Shown: positions 7,179 to 15,191 of the stretch, one piece after another | Position numbering within the stretch: position 1 is the first letter of the stretch | Layout: each line of letters begins with the position of its first letter | Assembly (NCBI GenBank): GCA_001769035.1 | Contig: MENF01000075.1 | Span: forward strand, 1-43,302 | Direction: 5' to 3' | Length of the DNA stretch: 43,302 nt | Origin: Bacteroidetes bacterium GWA2_32_17 | GTDB taxonomy: Bacteria; Bacteroidota; Bacteroidia; Bacteroidales; GWA2-32-17 | Translations under genes and position numbers: made by a program | Notes under the pieces: model-generated | Database searches by the model: none | What the model was told of the DNA's origin: nothing | What the model saw: the letters and a program-made list of their open reading frames with translations, nothing else

Positions 7179-7246
7179 TATGAACAATAATAACAATGGT
7201 CACACAATAGCCAAACAATGGTCACTCAATTGTATGCTCACGTATA

Positions 7247-7309
7247 ACAACCGTATTACCATGTATGACAACTGTATGACCATGAATGACAACCGTATGA
7301 CCACGGTCC
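7247..7309 (+). repeat. 21-bp tandem repeat, three units
   Basis: Units at 7247-7267, 7268-7288 and 7289-7309 follow ACAACYGTATKACCAYGWATG with a few substitutions; the third ends in ACGGTCC. They fill most of the 163-nt gap between the two FAD oxidoreductase genes. There is no open reading frame. Confidence 0.8.
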
Positions 7310-7341
7310 ATAAAATCGAAACATTAAACTTTTTTTAAACG

Positions 7342-8847
7342 ATGAGCAATAAAACAGTAGTAATTGTAGGTGCTGGATTAGGTGGATTGCTTTGTGGATA
7401 TATTTTAAGCAAAGAAGGATATAAAGTTACAATTGTCGAGAAAAATAATCAACTTGGCGGATGTTTACAAACTTTTGTCAGAAATAATTGCTTGTTTGAC
7501 ACAGGTATGCACTATTTCGGGAGCATGGGCGAAGGTGAACCTTTAAATTACTTGTTTAAATATTTTGGGTTAACACAAAAATTAAAATTAAAGCGGCTAG
7601 ATATAAACTCATTTGATGTAATTGATATTGCAGGAAAAAAGTATAATTATGCTCAGGGATTTGATAATTTTATTGAAACATTAACCGAATACTTTCCTGA
7701 CGAAAGAACTGCAATAACAAATTACATAAATAAATTAAAAGATATTGGAGAGTATTTAAATGTTTTACTTCATCAGGAACACAAGCCATTAACAAGCGGA
7801 ATACTTGTAAATGAACATTTTAACGAAAACGCACACAATTTTATTTGCTCACTTACAAATAATTATGAACTTCAGAATGTTTTAGCAGGGTTAAACTCAT
7901 TGTATGCCGGAAATCCTAAATACTCGCCTTTGTATCTGCATGGGATAATAAATTTTTCACTTATTCAAAGCTCATGGCGAATGGTTGATGGCGGCTCACA
8001 AATATCGAATATCCTTTCTGAAGAAATAAAAGAAAACGGTGGTACAATTTTAACAAAGTCGGAAGTTGTTGAATTTGTTTCGGGCAGTAACCAAAATATT
8101 TTGCACATAAAACTTGCAAATAACGAAAAAATATATTCCGATTATTTTATTTCAAATATTAATCCTCAAAAAACTTTAGAGCTTACAAATTCAAACTTAA
8201 TCAGAGCCGTATATAAAAAACGCATCAATTCGCTTGAACAAACATTTTCAATGTTTTCATTGTATATTGTTTTTAAAGAAAACACATTCAAATACATGAA
8301 TTATAATTACTATCGTAACAACAATAAGAATGTTTGGGGAACCGAAATTTATTCTCCTGAAGCATGGCCCGATGGTTATATGTTATATACTCCAGCAACC
8401 GCTAAATCAACTGAGTATGCCGAAAGCATGACAGTAATTACTTATATGAAGTTCGATGAGGTGAAAAAATGGGAGCATACAAAAGTTGAACACAGAGGCG
8501 AAGATTATAAAACTTTTAAAAAACAAAAAGCCAAAAAACTTATTTTAGAAGTTGAAAAAGTTTTTCCCGGAATTTCGAATAAAATTAAAGCATATTATAC
8601 ATCAACTCCGCTTACAAACCGCGATTATACCGGCACAATAAACGGTTCGGCTTACGGAATAATGAAAGATTGCAACAACTCACTTAAAACTTATATTTTA
8701 CCAAAAACCAAAATTCCAAATTTATTATTAACAGGACAAAACATTAATTTACATGGAATTTTAGGTGTAACAGTTTCATCGTTATTAACTTGTGGTGAAC
8801 TTGTTGGCTTCGATTATTTAATACAAAAAATAAAAGATGCCCAGTAA
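7342..8847 (+). CDS. FAD-dependent oxidoreductase, phytoene desaturase/RetSat-like (paralogue 2)
   Basis: 501 residues. The dinucleotide-binding motif VIVGAGLGGLLCG (6-18) is followed by TIVEKNNQLGGCLQTF, GMHYFGSMGEG and a C-terminal LLLTGQNINLHGILGVT. It belongs to the same CrtI/RetSat superfamily as the upstream gene and probably arose by tandem duplication. The gap between them holds a 21-bp triple repeat. The end overlaps the start of the C45 hydrolase by 11 nt, so these two genes are translationally coupled. Two diverged copies may act in successive steps on one polyene or as a heterodimer. That is inference; the cofactor binding is clear. Confidence 0.85.
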   Translation: MSNKTVVIVGAGLGGLLCGYILSKEGYKVTIVEKNNQLGGCLQTFVRNNCLFDTGMHYFGSMGEGEPLNYLFKYFGLTQKLKLKRLDINSFDVIDIAGKKYNYAQGFDNFIETLTEYFPDERTAITNYINKLKDIGEYLNVLLHQEHKPLTSGILVNEHFNENAHNFICSLTNNYELQNVLAGLNSLYAGNPKYSPLYLHGIINFSLIQSSWRMVDGGSQISNILSEEIKENGGTILTKSEVVEFVSGSNQNILHIKLANNEKIYSDYFISNINPQKTLELTNSNLIRAVYKKRINSLEQTFSMFSLYIVFKENTFKYMNYNYYRNNNKNVWGTEIYSPEAWPDGYMLYTPATAKSTEYAESMTVITYMKFDEVKKWEHTKVEHRGEDYKTFKKQKAKKLILEVEKVFPGISNKIKAYYTSTPLTNRDYTGTINGSAYGIMKDCNNSLKTYILPKTKIPNLLLTGQNINLHGILGVTVSSLLTCGELVGFDYLIQKIKDAQ

Positions 8848-10519
8848 ACATAAATATCCTTTTCTAAAAAGATTTATTTATTTTTTAGTAATAATAATTA
8901 TATTTTTACTTTTGTTTTTTCTCTCTTTGATTGTTAAACCGCCAAAAGTTCCAATTTTAAAAAATAACATAAAATCAGAAAAAATAAGTGATAGTTTAAC
9001 AATTTGCAATAACAGTTGGTTAAATCATAATTCTTATAACTTATGGGAACTTTATGTTGAAGGAAATCCTTATGAAAGAGGTGTAAAAACAGGAATGTTA
9101 ACTCAAAATTTAATTGAATATCAAGAAAAAGCATTTATTGCTCAGATTTTGAAAATTGTTCCATCGCGGTGGTACCTTAATTTTTTAAAATATATTGTTG
9201 CCTTTTTTAATAGAAACATTGACAAATATATTCCTCCCGAAAATTTACAGGAAATTTATGGGATATCGCAATATTCATCAGAAAAATATTCTTTTATTGG
9301 ACCAGCATATTCTCGTATTTTAAATTATCATGCAGCTCACGATATTGGTCATGCCTTAATAACATACCATATTGTTGGTTGTACTTCGTTTGCTGTAAAA
9401 AATGAAATGTCGGCTGATTCTTCGTTACTAATTGCACGAAATTTCGATTTTTATGTTGGCGATGAGTTTGCAAAAAATAAAATTGTGGAATTTGTTAAAC
9501 CCGACTCCGGTTATAAATTTATGTTTATTACATGGGGCGGAATGATTGGTGCCTGCTCGGGAATGAACGAAAAAGGGATTACAGTTACAATTAACGCAGG
9601 AACTTCAGAAATTCCATATTCTGTTGCTACACCAATTTCAATTGTTACACGAAATATTTTACAATATGCAAAAAACATAAATGATGCAAAACAAATTGCA
9701 GGTAAATTTAAAACATTTGTTTCAGAATCTATTCTTGTTGGCTCTGCTTACGATAACGATGCTGTAATAATTGAAAAAACACCAACAAAACAATTTGAAT
9801 ATAAATCAAAAACAAATTATATAATTTGCACAAATCATTTTCAGAGCGATTCGCTAAAAGCCAAAAAAAACAATATTGAAAATATGCTCAATAGCTCGTC
9901 GTTATACAGATATTTTAGAGTTAAAGAATTACTTTTACAATATAATGTTATTTCTCCAAACACTGCAGCTACAATATTACGCAACAGAGAAGGGTTAAAA
10001 AATATAGATATTGGTATGGGAAACGAAAAGTCTATTAATCAGCTTATTGCACATCACTCAATAATTTTTCAGCCCAAAAAATTAAAAGTTTATGTTTCCA
10101 CATCACCATACCAGCTTGGTTCATATTTAGTTTACGATTTAAATAAAATTTTCAGCGATACTTTTAATATAAAAAACACTAAAATAGTTTACAATGTTAA
10201 CGAAATAATTAAAGCCGACAGTTTTTTATATTCTACCCACTACAAAAAGTTTAAATATTACAAAATTTGTAAGGAATATATTGTTTTATATACAAATAAT
10301 AAATCATTTGGTGAAATCTCTAACGATAAAATAGAACAATTTAAAAATTCGAATCCCAATTATTATTATACATGGCAAATAGTTGGAGATTATTACAAAA
10401 GCCGTAAACAATTTAATAAAGCTGCTAAATGTTATAGAAATGCTTTAACACTCGAAATTTCTACTTTAACTGACAAAAAAAATATTGAAGAAAATATTGT
10501 GGAATGTAATAAAAAATAA
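8837..10519 (+). CDS. Membrane-anchored C45-family (AAT-like) Ntn hydrolase/acyltransferase
   Basis: 560 residues. A single N-terminal membrane segment (about 12-33) anchors it, with the rest probably periplasmic. The YVEGNPYERGVKTG block (73-86) and VGCTSFAV (C182) match the acyl-CoA:6-aminopenicillanate acyltransferase/penicillin acylase fold, in which the precursor self-cleaves before Cys to expose an N-terminal nucleophile. Supporting motifs are LIARNFDFY, GMIGACSGMNEKGITVTIN and a late TNHF. The last ~60 residues contain one TPR-like helix pair (WQIVGDYYKSRKQFNKAAKC). It overlaps the second FAD oxidoreductase by 11 nt, so it likely acts on the same lipid or polyene product, for example by hydrolysing or transferring an amide or ester. 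The substrate is unknown. Confidence 0.8.
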   Translation: MPSKHKYPFLKRFIYFLVIIIIFLLLFFLSLIVKPPKVPILKNNIKSEKISDSLTICNNSWLNHNSYNLWELYVEGNPYERGVKTGMLTQNLIEYQEKAFIAQILKIVPSRWYLNFLKYIVAFFNRNIDKYIPPENLQEIYGISQYSSEKYSFIGPAYSRILNYHAAHDIGHALITYHIVGCTSFAVKNEMSADSSLLIARNFDFYVGDEFAKNKIVEFVKPDSGYKFMFITWGGMIGACSGMNEKGITVTINAGTSEIPYSVATPISIVTRNILQYAKNINDAKQIAGKFKTFVSESILVGSAYDNDAVIIEKTPTKQFEYKSKTNYIICTNHFQSDSLKAKKNNIENMLNSSSLYRYFRVKELLLQYNVISPNTAATILRNREGLKNIDIGMGNEKSINQLIAHHSIIFQPKKLKVYVSTSPYQLGSYLVYDLNKIFSDTFNIKNTKIVYNVNEIIKADSFLYSTHYKKFKYYKICKEYIVLYTNNKSFGEISNDKIEQFKNSNPNYYYTWQIVGDYYKSRKQFNKAAKCYRNALTLEISTLTDKKNIEENIVECNKK

Positions 10520-10595
10520 ATAGATGAAGCGATGTTTGTAAAATAATTTATATGAATTTATTTGAAAATTTTAACAATTTATTTTTTAATCAAAA

Positions 10596-11110
10596 ATGAA
10601 AAAAACAACTTTAATAATTTTAGCAATTATAACATCATTTTGTTTTGGTTTAGCTTTTAATACAATTATTACAAAACCATCTAACAACAATATAAAAATG
10701 AAAAAAGTAACAGGTATTGGTGGTATCTTTTTTAAGTGTAAAGACACCAAAAAAATGAAAGAATGGTATAAAAAACACTTGGGTTTAAACACCGATGAGT
10801 ATGGAACAAATTTTGAATGGTGGCAAGGTGCAGACTCAACAAAAAAAGGGTTTACACAATGGAGCCCTTTGCTGAAACAACAAAATATTTTGAACCTTCG
10901 ACAAAGGATTTTATGATAAACTATCGGGTTGAAAATTTGGAAGCTCTTGTTAAAGAACTTCAAAAAGAAGGTGTAATAATTGCCGACACAATCGAATCAT
11001 ATAATTACGGAAAATTTGTTCACATCATTGACATTGAAGGAAACAAAGTAGAATTATGGGAACCAAACGACATAGAATATAATAAAATCGTTGGGGGACT
11101 TACAAAATAA
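10596..11110 (+). pseudogene. VOC/glyoxalase-family protein, frameshifted
   Basis: Frame one (from ATG 10596) gives an N-terminal membrane or signal segment and the first half of a vicinal-oxygen-chelate domain (VTGIGGIFFKCKDTKKMKEW, then HLGL). At about 10865-10870, in AGCCCTTTGCT, the homology moves to another frame, which continues PFAETTKYFEP, INYRVENLEALVKELQKEG and DIEGNKVELWEP to a stop at 11108-11110. Adding one T to the TTT run restores a protein of about 170 residues. Either the gene is inactivated or the assembly has a base missing in a short homopolymer. VOC proteins of this type are small metal-dependent enzymes of varied function. Confidence 0.75.
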
Positions 11111-11451
11111 ATGATGACAACAAAACGCCTTACAGCTAACATAACTTTGCTATAGCTTGGCGATAAGTAGCAAATTAACAATGATAACAAAGTATTAACA
11201 TATTAGCGTCTTGGCAATTTCTTTTGCTTTTTAAATTTGCATACATTCAATATATCTGATAGTGAACAAAAAAAAATTAATGTTTTTTCGGGTAAACAAC
11301 ATGTTTTATCGCTAAACATTTATTATTTAAAACAAAGATACCGAGTAGTGCAATTCTTTTTTGCGTAAAGTGAGAAAATAACAAATAAAAAAACTATTTT
11401 TGTAGTAAATATTTGATGTTTGTCAATAGATAAACTATAAGAACTGTAACC
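11111..11451. other. Non-coding spacer, 341 bp
   Basis: No coding frame. It contains an orphan TAAATTTG box at 11232-11239 and the likely promoter of the next gene at 11395-11402 (TATTTTTG, 50 nt before ATG 11452). No hairpin strong enough to call a terminator is seen. Confidence 0.5.
11395..11402 (+). promoter_or_regulatory. -7 box (TATTTTTG) for the tail-fibre-like protein
   Basis: TATTTTTG fits TAnnTTTG and implies a 5-prime leader of about 40-45 nt. Confidence 0.4.
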
Positions 11452-13512
11452 ATGAATAAGATAAAAACATTTATCACAGCCTGTTTTTCCGTTTTTACTT
11501 CTACCTTGTTATATGCTCAGGTTGCAATCAATGATTCTGGTACAAACCCAGATGCGAGTGCAGGTTTAGATATTAGTTTTGCAAAAAAAGGATTGCTTAT
11601 ACCGCGTGATACCCTGATAGGTGTAAATGATGGTACAACCATTACTAATCCTGCAAATTCTTTGTTGGTTTATAATACTGGCGTTTCGTGGGGAACACCC
11701 GGCTATTATTATAACGCAGGCACTACTGTCGCCCCAAATTGGGTTCGCTTTATGATAAGCAAAGAAGGATGGATGATTACCGGGAACGATAACATTACTT
11801 CACCAACATCATCGTACGGAACAACTATCAACAATAACTTTATTGGTACTACTAATGCCGTTGACTTTGCTTTTGCTGCTAATAATTACGAAAAGATGAG
11901 AATTAAATCTGATGCAAATGGAAATACTGTCCGTATTGGTATAGGAACAGTTTTTGCAACAGCATATCCAAGTGGACTTACTACTACTTTATTGCATATT
12001 TTTGATGGTGGAACTGCTGCAACAGATTTTGCTCAATTACAATTAGGTGCAAATAAGACAACTGCCGGAAATAAAGTAGGTGAATTAAATTTTCATGCTT
12101 CTGTAAATACTACAGATAGAAGAACTGCAAGTATTGAAAGTTATTTGACAGGTGTAAGTGCAGCTCCAAATATTTCTGGGGATTTACGTTTTTTTACAAA
12201 TGATACTGTTCCTATTGCCTTAACTGAGCGAATGAGAATTACATCGAAGGGATATGTTGGAATTAATATAACTTCACCTACTGCATACTTAGAAGTTCAA
12301 ACTCTCAATGCAGGAGGACCCTTTTTAGGTGCAAAAATTTGGAACAATAGAGGCGTAACAGGCAATTATGCACTTGAATTGAATGTAGCAAGTACCGCAG
12401 TTGCAAATAAAATTCTTGTTCTAAAAGGTGGCGGTACAGAATATGCTTCTTTTAGAGGAAATGGAAGAGCAATCATTGGAAATACCACCGATGACCCTAA
12501 TACACTTTTAGATATTGTTGGAGGAACATCCGGTGCTACAAGTAAATTGTTGACTGTAAGAAGTGATTTTATAGCAGATAACACTGGTTCCGGAATTAGA
12601 TTAATTAATTCAACCAGTGAATCGTCTAATGTTGGTGCTGAAATTATTGGATTAACATTGACATCAGCAAATGGCAGAAGCGATTTATTGTTTAATGTTC
12701 ATGGAGGCGGAGGAGCTTATGGCGGGTTATTGGAACGTATGCGATTAACAGGCGAAGGCAAACTCGGAATCGGCAATACAAATCCTCTTGCAACCACAGA
12801 TATAAAAGGTTTTGGAAGCTCAAACACAACTTATGGATTGAGTGTGCGAAATAGTAGCGATACGTATTCACTTGTTGTTAATGATGAAGGTAATGTTTGT
12901 GTCGGTTCTTTAACTATCAACTGGCCTTTTGAAGTTAAAAAGGCTGTTACTGCATCGGGTGGTGTAGCAAAAGGCGTAAATATTGAACAAACACTCACAG
13001 CCGCAGCAAATAACAATAAATTAACCGCTTTATATGTTAAACCCACTTTTACCAATGGTGCATTTACTCCGGTAGATAATTATGGTATTGTGGTGGACGG
13101 AGCTTATATAAAATCCCCCAATATGATATATACCATCCCGTTAAGACAAACACCTTATACAATGAGCAATGGAGCAGGCGCAGATTTAATTGATTGTGAA
13201 TCGGGAATTGATCCCGACCTTTTCGACCCCCGAGGAGAAATTCAAGTGAGAATTGTTATCCGGGTAACAAGCGCATCTGGAACAAATAACTTTCAACTGA
13301 GAGCACATAATGGAACAACAGAAGTTTATCCGATAGTTTCTGGTGATGCTTGGACATGGGCTTCTACTCAAACAGGTTATGTGGTTTCAAGCCCTTGGAA
13401 AGATTGGAGCGGAGGTGTTAGCAATGGTTGGGAAGTACATTTGTATGGATGGCAATCTGGTGGTGGTTGTACATTTTCAAGCGCATATTTGCTTATAAGA
13501 CCAAAACCATAA
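11452..13512 (+). CDS. Secreted tail-fibre-like repeat protein
   Basis: 686 residues. A signal peptide ends at about LLYAQ (residue 23). The mature start, VAINDSGTNPDASAGLDISF then KKGLLIPR, is the usual opening of a large family of Bacteroidetes secreted proteins. Repeated modules of the form (E)RMRI..G.VGI...P...LEV occur near residues 145, 260-285 and 425-450, as in phage tail-fibre or trimeric adhesin shafts. The last ~110 residues (from GEIQVRIVIRV) form a beta-rich, aromatic, glycine-rich terminal domain that I do not recognise. No T9SS sorting domain is visible, so surface attachment is uncertain. G+C is slightly higher than in neighbouring genes. No S74-type peptidase motif was found. 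Confidence 0.7.
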   Translation: MNKIKTFITACFSVFTSTLLYAQVAINDSGTNPDASAGLDISFAKKGLLIPRDTLIGVNDGTTITNPANSLLVYNTGVSWGTPGYYYNAGTTVAPNWVRFMISKEGWMITGNDNITSPTSSYGTTINNNFIGTTNAVDFAFAANNYEKMRIKSDANGNTVRIGIGTVFATAYPSGLTTTLLHIFDGGTAATDFAQLQLGANKTTAGNKVGELNFHASVNTTDRRTASIESYLTGVSAAPNISGDLRFFTNDTVPIALTERMRITSKGYVGINITSPTAYLEVQTLNAGGPFLGAKIWNNRGVTGNYALELNVASTAVANKILVLKGGGTEYASFRGNGRAIIGNTTDDPNTLLDIVGGTSGATSKLLTVRSDFIADNTGSGIRLINSTSESSNVGAEIIGLTLTSANGRSDLLFNVHGGGGAYGGLLERMRLTGEGKLGIGNTNPLATTDIKGFGSSNTTYGLSVRNSSDTYSLVVNDEGNVCVGSLTINWPFEVKKAVTASGGVAKGVNIEQTLTAAANNNKLTALYVKPTFTNGAFTPVDNYGIVVDGAYIKSPNMIYTIPLRQTPYTMSNGAGADLIDCESGIDPDLFDPRGEIQVRIVIRVTSASGTNNFQLRAHNGTTEVYPIVSGDAWTWASTQTGYVVSSPWKDWSGGVSNGWEVHLYGWQSGGGCTFSSAYLLIRPKP

Positions 13513-13825
13513 AATAAATTGCTTATTTGTTTTTATACTGAATAAAATATAGTTTGCAAAAATATTTTAACGAACCGGAGATAGGGGGAATCGGAGAATT
13601 GGCGTTGTACTCAACGAACATAAATTTACAAAAAAAATAATGTGAATGGGAGAATCGGGGAAACAAAAACAAATTCACCGTTTCGCCCTTTCGTCCATTC
13701 CCCGTCTCTTTTTAAATATTTTGCAAACTCAAACAGCATCAGTACGATTCGCCGTTTCGATATTTTTTTCGAAAACTCAATCCGTTTAAGTATAATATGT
13801 AAATTCATTTATACTTTGCACGGGG

Positions 13826-13880
13826 TTCAATACGTTGGATAACGATAGATGAACTTATAAATATATCCTACGTGGTAAAT
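13826..13880. repeat. TTCACCACGTTGGATA-family inverted pair, copy A
   Basis: TTCAATACGTTGGATA (13826-13841) faces ATATCCTACGTGGTAAAT (13863-13880). Other copies are at 14037-14104, 14354-14369 (single arm) and 21191-21258. Confidence 0.6.
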
Positions 13881-14036
13881 TATTAGTAACTAATCTTGTG
13901 CAAATTAACAATAATTTTCAAAGCGTTAAAAACATTTGCATTGTTAACTAACTATAGTTTTAGGTTATATTTTTGATAAGATTACTCACATTTTAATTTT
14001 ATAGTTCGACATGCTCACTACAAGTTTTCAAGGTGC

Positions 14037-14104
14037 TTACCCCGTTAGATAAGGCGAATAAAGAGTGTTCACTCTTTTAATTAACAAATATCTAACGTGG
14101 TGAA
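14037..14104. repeat. TTCACCACGTTAGATA-family inverted pair, copy B
   Basis: TTACCCCGTTAGATA (14037-14051) and TATCTAACGTGGTGAA (14089-14104) form the outer arms. A perfect inner hairpin with 8-bp arms lies at 14060-14077. Confidence 0.7.
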
Positions 14105-14123
14105 TGAGATAGCTTCGCTAAGT

Positions 14124-14234
14124 TCTTCGCAAATCTTCCGATAGCTTTCGGAACAGAATGACAAAAAAAATCAGAATAAAAGGGAATGGGTTTTACCTTG
14201 CTCCCCACTATCATTCTGTGTATGCGAAAAATCT
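14124..14234. repeat. Inverted pair of TCATTCTG...GCGAAAAATCT dispersed repeats
   Basis: A diverged copy of the 3806-3903 element: GAACAGAATGACA at 14151-14163 faces TATCATTCTGTGTATGCGAA at 14209-14228. CCGATAGCTTTCGG (14139-14152) is a small palindrome inside the left arm. Confidence 0.6.
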
Positions 14235-14353
14235 CCGCCCCACTCATAACCTTTATATAAACATATAAATGATTCTTTCGTCAACATGACAATAAAAATA
14301 AAATCTATACATAATTAACAATGCCAATAAAAATAATCCTCTCCAGAAGTTTT

Positions 14354-14369
14354 TATCTAACGGGGTAAA
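14354..14369 (+). repeat. Single arm of the TATCTAACGKGGTRAA repeat
   Basis: TATCTAACGGGGTAAA matches the right arm of copy B (14089-14104) at 14 of 16 positions. No facing arm was found within 100 bp. Confidence 0.55.
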
Positions 14370-14569
14370 CGGCTTTGCGAGACAAATTTTTTACTTGCAT
14401 AACATGAATTATTAAGTCAAAATTATAATTATTCTCCGATTTATACTCTTAAAAACGTTTAACCAATTTCAAGTACCATCAAGGTCAAGATATCTTACAT
14501 TGCATTGTTAAAATGTATTAAACAAAATAAACTTTTTACACAAAAATAGTTTATCGAGTGTTTATTTAT

Positions 14570-14577
14570 TATTTTTG
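14570..14577 (+). promoter_or_regulatory. -7 box (TATTTTTG) for the efflux operon
   Basis: TATTTTTG ends only 5 nt before ATG 14583. If it is used, the transcript would start at or next to the initiation codon, giving a leaderless or near-leaderless message for the TetR gene. Confidence 0.45.
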
Positions 14578-14582
14578 CCCCC

Positions 14583-15191
14583 ATGGAAAACGAAAAATCT
14601 AATATACTTAACAGGGTTTGTAGTTTGTATAATAATTTCGGCATTAAAAGTATTACAATGGACGATGTTAGCCGAGAGCTTGGTATATCCAAAAAAACAC
14701 TTTACGAACATTTTAAAGATAAAGATGATTTGGTAAGTCAGGTTTTTGAGTTCGAAAGAAAGAATGTTTTAAAAAACTTATGCGAGGCAGTCAGTTCGGC
14801 TCAAAATGCAATACACGAACTTTTTTTAATAAACAAATATTTTAGTGATAAAATTAAAAACTTCAACCCTAATGTTGACTTCGATTTAAAAAAATATCAC
14901 TATAAAGTTTATGAAAAACATAAAGCAAAAGTAATTGAAAACATGTATTCTTATATACTTGCCAATTTGAATAAAGGGATAAAAGAAAAGTTATACCGCA
15001 ACGACTTTAATCCTGAGTTTATTGCAAGACTTCATGTTTCGAGGATAATAAGTATTCAACATTCAGGAGTTTTTACCCGTGAAGAATTACTTGAGAAAAG
15101 TACTCACCGTGAATTAATTATTTACCATGTTAGAGGTATTGCTACAAAAGAAGGAATTAAAGTTTTAGAAAAAGAATTAAAAAATGAATAA
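14583..15191 (+). CDS. TetR-family repressor of the downstream RND efflux operon
   Basis: 202 residues. The N-terminal helix-turn-helix is typical of TetR: NNFGIKSITMDDVSRELGIS followed by KKTLYEHFKDKDDLV (about 17-50). The C-terminal ligand domain is variable. It overlaps the next gene by 8 nt and is the first gene of a TetR-OMF-adaptor-RND operon, a common Bacteroidetes arrangement in which the repressor controls its own operon and is relieved by pump substrates. The -7 box is almost at the ATG. Confidence 0.9.
   Translation: MENEKSNILNRVCSLYNNFGIKSITMDDVSRELGISKKTLYEHFKDKDDLVSQVFEFERKNVLKNLCEAVSSAQNAIHELFLINKYFSDKIKNFNPNVDFDLKKYHYKVYEKHKAKVIENMYSYILANLNKGIKEKLYRNDFNPEFIARLHVSRIISIQHSGVFTREELLEKSTHRELIIYHVRGIATKEGIKVLEKELKNE

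Larger units (their letters stand above)
13513..14582. other. 1.07-kb repeat-rich non-coding region
   Basis: No credible gene. It holds several palindromic repeats (separate entries) and an imperfect inverted pair of GGGGAAT/ATTCCCC-rich segments at about 13570-13710. One perfect hairpin, AAAGAGTG-TT-CACTCTTT (14060-14077), is nested in a longer inverted repeat. The region looks like an accumulation site for short dispersed elements between two transcription units. Confidence 0.6.

Noticed and set aside
7247-7309. CRISPR-like short repeat array
   Set aside because: Three 21-bp units lie head to tail with no spacers, and there are no cas genes in the window.
10596-11110. Programmed frameshift in the VOC gene
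   Set aside because: There is no slippery heptamer with a downstream structure; a lost base in a T run explains it more simply.
13626-13842. Two overlapping opposite-strand frames of 60-66 codons in the repeat-rich gap
   Set aside because: They arise from the palindromic GGGGAAT/ATTCCCC segments and show no protein-like composition or promoter.
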